Below the pieces are notes generated by a model. It was given only the letters and a program-made list of their open reading frames with translations, did not search any database and had not been told where the DNA came from. Both the position numbers and the translations under genes were made by a program. Below, in pieces: positions 60,385-64,000 of a stretch of DNA of 64,000 nt. How positions within the stretch are numbered: the stretch's first letter is position 1; each line of letters starts with the position of its first letter. Source of the stretch: Fuerstiella sp. (GTDB taxonomy: Bacteria > Planctomycetota > Planctomycetia > Planctomycetales > Planctomycetaceae); assembly GCA_022447225.1 (NCBI GenBank), contig JAKVAZ010000003.1, positions 1 to 64,000 of the forward strand, written 5' to 3'.

Positions 60385-61731
60385 ATGAATACCAGCAACT
60401 CAAAATCAGGCCGACGAACATTTCTCCACGGTGTGGGCGTCACGATGGCTCTCCCGTGGCTTGAGTCGATTCCGGTTTGGGGTGACAGTGCTGTGACCGA
60501 CAACGCTGCCACCGACAGTGAGTCCGCTGATTATCCCCGGCGATTCGCGGCGATGTTTATGGGCAACGGCATTAACCCCGGTAACTGGTGGGCCAAAGGA
60601 ACGGGTGCCGAGATGCAGCTCGGCAGGTGCCTTGAGCCCATGGAACCGCTGAAGACCAGGCTGAATTTCATAACGGGTCTGTTCAACAAAAATGCGACAG
60701 ATGTCCACATTCACCCTGGGCAGACCGGAAATATTCTTTCCGGGGCTTCGCTGCAGCGAGGGGCTGTGCTCAAGGGGGATATCAGTATGGACCAGATGCT
60801 CGCCAGACACCTGGGCGATCAGACTGTCCAGCCCAGTCTGGTGCTTGGCTGCGAACATCCACTGACGGGTTACCACGAATCCAATTTTTCGATGGCTTAC
60901 AGTTCACACATCTCCTGGCAGAACCCAACGGCGCCCGTCCCGATGGAAGTCTATCCCTCACTGGCCTTCGACAGTCTTTTCGATAATCAGGGCAGCAGAC
61001 GGACTCAAAGCGTTCTGGATCGTGTGAAAGAACATGCCGCGCACCTCAGTCGCCTTGTCAGCCAGTCAGATCGAGGCAGACTTGACGAATATCTGACCAG
61101 TGTGCGAGAGGTGGAGAAACGTGTTGAGCGGATGCGAGCTATGAAAGACCGGGCAGGTGAACACGCCCGAAATCAGGGCCGGACAACCATCACCATGGAT
61201 CGTCCGGACAACGGGCTGCCGGAAGACATCCGCGAGCATATGCGGCTGATGTGCGACATGATCGCGATCGCTTTTCAGACGGACAAGACACGTGTCGCGA
61301 CTTTGTTACTCTGCCGAGACCTTTCCGGCCTGTTTTACCCGTTTCTGGATGTGCGCACCGCACACCATCCGGCCTCACACGATGACGAGTCCGAGGCCTA
61401 TGAGCGTGTGACTCGCTACTACTGCAGTCAATTTGCCTGGCTTGCGGAACGACTCAACGCCATGCCGGAAGGCAACGGTACTGTTCTGGACAATTCCTGC
61501 CTGCTGTTCATCTCAAGCATGTGGTCCGGAAGTCAACACGACTCCAGTAAAGTTCCGGTGCTGCTTGCCGGAAATCTGGGAGGTACACTGGAAACAGGTC
61601 GAGTGTTGGATTACAGCGAGGCCGGTGACGAGAATCGCAAGCTGTGCAGCCTGTACCTGTCGATCATGGATCGTATGGGTGTTGAACTGGATCACTTCGG
61701 TGATGCCGATACGCGACTTGCGTGTCTGTAA
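60385..61731 (+). CDS. DUF1552 family protein, Tat-exported
   Basis: The 448-residue protein starts with a twin-arginine signal (SGRRTFLHGVGVTMALPWLE, Arg10-Arg11), so it is likely exported folded, perhaps with a cofactor. The DUF1552 core follows: FAAMFMGNGINPGNWW, LNFITGLFNKNA, HPGQTGNILSGA, MCDMIAIAFQTDKTRVATLL and MPEGNGTVLDNSCLLFISSM. These resemble the sulfatase/alkaline-phosphatase-like DUF1501 relatives. It nearly always sits downstream of a DUF1592 protein in planctomycetes, as here, 87 bases on. Its substrate and reaction are not known. The histidines in THxxS-like segments (YHESNFS, HHPASHD) may bind metal. Confidence 0.92.
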   Translation: MNTSNSKSGRRTFLHGVGVTMALPWLESIPVWGDSAVTDNAATDSESADYPRRFAAMFMGNGINPGNWWAKGTGAEMQLGRCLEPMEPLKTRLNFITGLFNKNATDVHIHPGQTGNILSGASLQRGAVLKGDISMDQMLARHLGDQTVQPSLVLGCEHPLTGYHESNFSMAYSSHISWQNPTAPVPMEVYPSLAFDSLFDNQGSRRTQSVLDRVKEHAAHLSRLVSQSDRGRLDEYLTSVREVEKRVERMRAMKDRAGEHARNQGRTTITMDRPDNGLPEDIREHMRLMCDMIAIAFQTDKTRVATLLLCRDLSGLFYPFLDVRTAHHPASHDDESEAYERVTRYYCSQFAWLAERLNAMPEGNGTVLDNSCLLFISSMWSGSQHDSSKVPVLLAGNLGGTLETGRVLDYSEAGDENRKLCSLYLSIMDRMGVELDHFGDADTRLACL

Positions 61732-61766
61732 GCATTCGACCGCTGTACATCTCTGCACCATCGCCT

Positions 61767-62537
61767 TCAACGGTCAGACGGTATCAGGTGAATCTGACGA
61801 ACATCCATCACGGCAGCGTTGGCTTTGGTAACCGGCTCGACTTTCAGTGACTGGCTTCCCTTTCTGCTGATCGTCAAATTACCGATCTTTCGTTCTTTGA
61901 AGTTCTGAAAGTGTCCGGTGTCTTCGACGAGAAAAGTCAGTTCACTGTTTCCGACGCTGATCTTTACCTCAGATCCGCCATGCCCTTTGCCGCAGCCCTG
62001 CAGAATGTGGACTTCGTATGTCCCTGGTTGTGTGATATTCAGTTGCCACTGGCACCAGTCTTCTTCGTCTGCCCAGTAGCCAACCGTATTCTTGTGCGGC
62101 TGAGGTTCATAGCGCAGTAGTCGGCCGTGCACCACCGCATGATGAGCGGGCAGAACGAAATCACCGTCGGCTGAGGGTTGCACGAGGAACGGCTGAGTCA
62201 ACAACTGAGGGCTTCCCACTGTTTCAATCACGACGGTGGCGGGTGCTGTTACTGCTTCAGGAAGTGTGATCAACCACTCTGACACTTCGGGCACGAACTG
62301 TAGTTGAGTTTTCTTCTCGTCAGATTTAAGAAAGATCCGCTGATACGGATTGTTAATGCGCGGAATCCTGACCACTCGATCGTCCGGGACAGACAGAATT
62401 CGAAGTTCGACCGTCTTTACCGTTGTGACAATCTCACCCCACTCCAGCTTCGTGGGAAAGCAAGTCTCATTCCCGGCGACAACGAAGGTCGAAACAGTTG
62501 TGGCCAGCAATGACAGGAGATGGAAAGGTGAAAACAT
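61767..62537 (-). CDS. Exported carbohydrate-binding-like protein
   Basis: The 256-residue protein has a signal peptide (FHLLSLLATTVSTFVVAG). A short N-terminal Ig-like part is followed by a beta-sandwich whose text GYWADEEDWCQWQLNITQPG and TYEVHILQGCGKGHGGSEVK matches the C-terminal CBM/discoidin-like module found on planctomycete and Bacteroidetes alpha-L-fucosidases and sulfatases. No catalytic domain is present, so it is a stand-alone ligand-binding protein or the orphan end of a larger enzyme. It is convergent with the DUF1552 gene, 35 bases apart. Confidence 0.75.
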   Translation of the reverse strand: MFSPFHLLSLLATTVSTFVVAGNETCFPTKLEWGEIVTTVKTVELRILSVPDDRVVRIPRINNPYQRIFLKSDEKKTQLQFVPEVSEWLITLPEAVTAPATVVIETVGSPQLLTQPFLVQPSADGDFVLPAHHAVVHGRLLRYEPQPHKNTVGYWADEEDWCQWQLNITQPGTYEVHILQGCGKGHGGSEVKISVGNSELTFLVEDTGHFQNFKERKIGNLTISRKGSQSLKVEPVTKANAAVMDVRQIHLIPSDR

Positions 62538-62879
62538 CTGTTGCCCGGAGTCTTGAAGGTGTTGTGAGACAGTGGAAGAATAATCACCAAGGGTAACTGG
62601 ATGGTGGTACTCGGCGCAGCCTCATTTTGCTGCAATTCTGCAAATTTTTCCGCGGAATTGTTAGGGCCGTGACGTGGACGGTCAATCCAGTGCCTGAGCC
62701 TGATCTGCACGCACCATTAGTGTACGTCCTCGAGGGCGATCACGAATGTTGGATGTGTCGTGTTTCCGGGTGTGATTTTCACTTGACCGAAGGCTGTGGT
62801 CAGGTAGTGCACGAACTGTTTGCCTGAACAGTCACGGATGAGCGGCGGGAAAGTACGGCGACGACGAACAACTTGCCTG
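62538..62879. other. Intergenic, nothing recognised
   Basis: About 340 bases between two minus-strand genes. A minus frame from within the neighbouring gene runs through part of it (ending ITPGNTTHPTFVIALEDVH near 62717), but I see no start or family to support it. Confidence 0.45.
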
Positions 62880-64000
62880 TTACCACGCAGGTTTCCGACT
62901 CCAGGTCGTCTTGCGGGTATCAATGAGTTGGGCCAGAATTCGATCATTCAGGCGAATTTCCACCAGGGGCTGATTGTCCGCTGGAGGATTGCGCAATACG
63001 GGAGGCAGGTCGGCAAGACGATGGATCAGCAGAATCAATCCCCGTTGTTCGTTGGGATCATAGAAGAACGGTTCCAGCTGAATTCCTCGCTGCCGTACCA
63101 ACGGGATCATTGCCATCATGTGTTGCAGCAGAGGCGAATGAAGGACGGGCGCAACTGCCACGGAGCTTCCCTCCGGAACCTGTTCCCAGAATTGTGTGTT
63201 CAGTGCGTCACCCCAGTAACTGCATTCGAACATTTCATCATCGGGATCAAACGCACGTACGATGACGTTGTAGGCATCTCCTGCAAACGGACCGAGTTGG
63301 GTGGCCGTCATTACAGCATCTGCAAGCAGCAGTACACACAGAATTCCCGTCAATAGTTTTGGCAGATCGGGCTGTTTCCGGGGAGAGGGAGATGTCGATG
63401 CAGACGTTGAGTTCCATGCTGTGTCGAACATCAGCGCCAGGCCTCGCGCGGCAAGGATTGCCACTGCCGGCATGATAAACAGAAACAGTCGCGTTCCGTC
63501 GTATACTGGAATTCCTGGAATGGCAAATACCGACAACGGCAGTATTGCAGATAACAGCAGCAGACCTTCTTCGGGCTGGAGACGACGTTGAAACAGTCTG
63601 GTCAACACACAGACTATTGTGTGCAGAGGGATCGTGACTGCAGCAATTACTAATGGGTAATGAAATGGAGTCAGCTTGTCGACAAAGCGATGACCCAGGT
63701 ACCAGTTGTTGACAGGTGATCGAACAGCTGTCGACCTCAGGTATGACAGTGTATTTTGAAGTGGATCCAGCCAAAGCCATGGCCAGCCGCAGAAGAAGAC
63801 GACGAGTCCCGTAACGGCCATGATACTCAACGGAATCAAAGACTTCAGTCGATACCTTGAAATTGCGAAGACGACAAGAGTCGGTGGCAGAAAAATGGCC
63901 TGGATCTTGACCAGCATCAGGACACCCCACAGGCATCCGCTGACGGTGGCCTGCAGAGCTGTCGGCGGACGTGCGCGAGTCCACCAGCTGAGCAGTGGCA
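62880..64000 (-). CDS. Membrane glycosyltransferase-like protein (partial, 5' end outside window)
   Basis: The open frame enters from the right edge and ends at 62880, with at least 372 residues visible. Hydrophobic helices alternate with short loops (ATVSGCLWGVLMLVKIQAIF, SLIPLSIMAVTGLVVFFCGW, LLLLSAILPLSVFAI, LFLFIMPAVAILAARGLALM, LLTGILCVLLLADAV). The segment GWPWLWLDPLQNTLSYLRST resembles the loop of GT39/PMT-like and ArnT-like lipid-linked sugar transferases. The periplasmic C-terminal domain follows (about 150 residues, containing WGDALNTQFWEQVPEGSSVAV). It probably moves a sugar from a polyprenyl phosphate donor to a protein or glycan. The catalytic N-terminal Asp-Glu motif lies outside the window. 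Methionine at 63917 is internal, not the start. Confidence 0.75.
   Translation of the reverse strand, partial: PLLSWWTRARPPTALQATVSGCLWGVLMLVKIQAIFLPPTLVVFAISRYRLKSLIPLSIMAVTGLVVFFCGWPWLWLDPLQNTLSYLRSTAVRSPVNNWYLGHRFVDKLTPFHYPLVIAAVTIPLHTIVCVLTRLFQRRLQPEEGLLLLSAILPLSVFAIPGIPVYDGTRLFLFIMPAVAILAARGLALMFDTAWNSTSASTSPSPRKQPDLPKLLTGILCVLLLADAVMTATQLGPFAGDAYNVIVRAFDPDDEMFECSYWGDALNTQFWEQVPEGSSVAVAPVLHSPLLQHMMAMIPLVRQRGIQLEPFFYDPNEQRGLILLIHRLADLPPVLRNPPADNQPLVEIRLNDRILAQLIDTRKTTWSRKPAW

Noticed and set aside
1-64000. CRISPR array, IS element, prophage or integron
   Set aside because: The tandem repeats present (8, 15, 75, 285 and 795 bp) are directly adjacent or coding, without spacer-repeat alternation; no transposase, integrase, cas gene or terminal inverted repeats were seen.

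Overview
The window looks like chromosomal DNA of a planctomycete (phylum Planctomycetota). The main evidence is a paired gene set of a PSD-type cytochrome c/DUF1592 protein and a DUF1552 protein, two Cys-type sulfatases, LEPR-xLL-type N-terminal motifs on two large exported proteins, a bacterial alpha-2-macroglobulin, and many secreted proteins of unknown function in loose, often monocistronic order. There is no rRNA, tRNA, CRISPR array, phage or insertion sequence that I can see. The only stable RNA gene is a one-piece tmRNA (ssrA).

Layout. 1-10688 is one giant minus-strand gene that runs off the left edge (at least 3562 codons). It encodes an exported mosaic with a metzincin-like site, two M36 (fungalysin-like) metallopeptidase modules, LVIVD-type repeats, a histidine-rich tandem repeat, and SdrD-B, PKD-like, golvesin-like and choice-of-anchor modules. 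11-19 kb holds a family 2 glycosyltransferase, a 2037-residue alpha-2-macroglobulin with an intact thioester motif, and an isochorismatase-like hydrolase. 20-27 kb is mostly metabolic: a GNAT acetyltransferase, a divergent AroD-AroE fusion lacking expected catalytic residues, argininosuccinate synthase, an M24 peptidase, RdgB and a luciferase-like monooxygenase. 27-34 kb holds a secreted barrel-like protein, a beta-propeller with a PAL-like histidine triad, a BKACE (DUF849) enzyme, a sugar-isomerase-like TIM barrel and a zinc MDR dehydrogenase. These could form a catabolic set, but only by inference.

34-49 kb is envelope-related: an exported cyclophilin, an inverse-autotransporter-like barrel with a beta-helix passenger, two sulfatases, a tightly packed three-gene heme/electron-transfer operon (diheme membrane cytochrome b with an NAD-binding domain, pentaheme cytochrome c, Tll0287-like heme protein), and an outer-membrane porin-like protein. 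48.7-54.2 kb is a region of gene decay and duplication: a TMTC-like pseudogene, a small exported protein ending in an 8-bp tandem repeat, three tandem paralogous membrane proteins and a decayed coding relic. 54-64 kb has secreted unknowns, a SIS-like protein, ssrA with its terminator, a pair of TGTCCGGACA palindromes, the DUF1592/DUF1552 pair, a carbohydrate-binding-like exported protein and a membrane glycosyltransferase cut by the right edge.

The best candidates for something undescribed are the triple-protease giant with its metal-binding-type repeat, the inverse autotransporter next to an exported prolyl isomerase, the three tandem membrane paralogs, and the heme operon whose reductase lacks a recognisable flavin domain.
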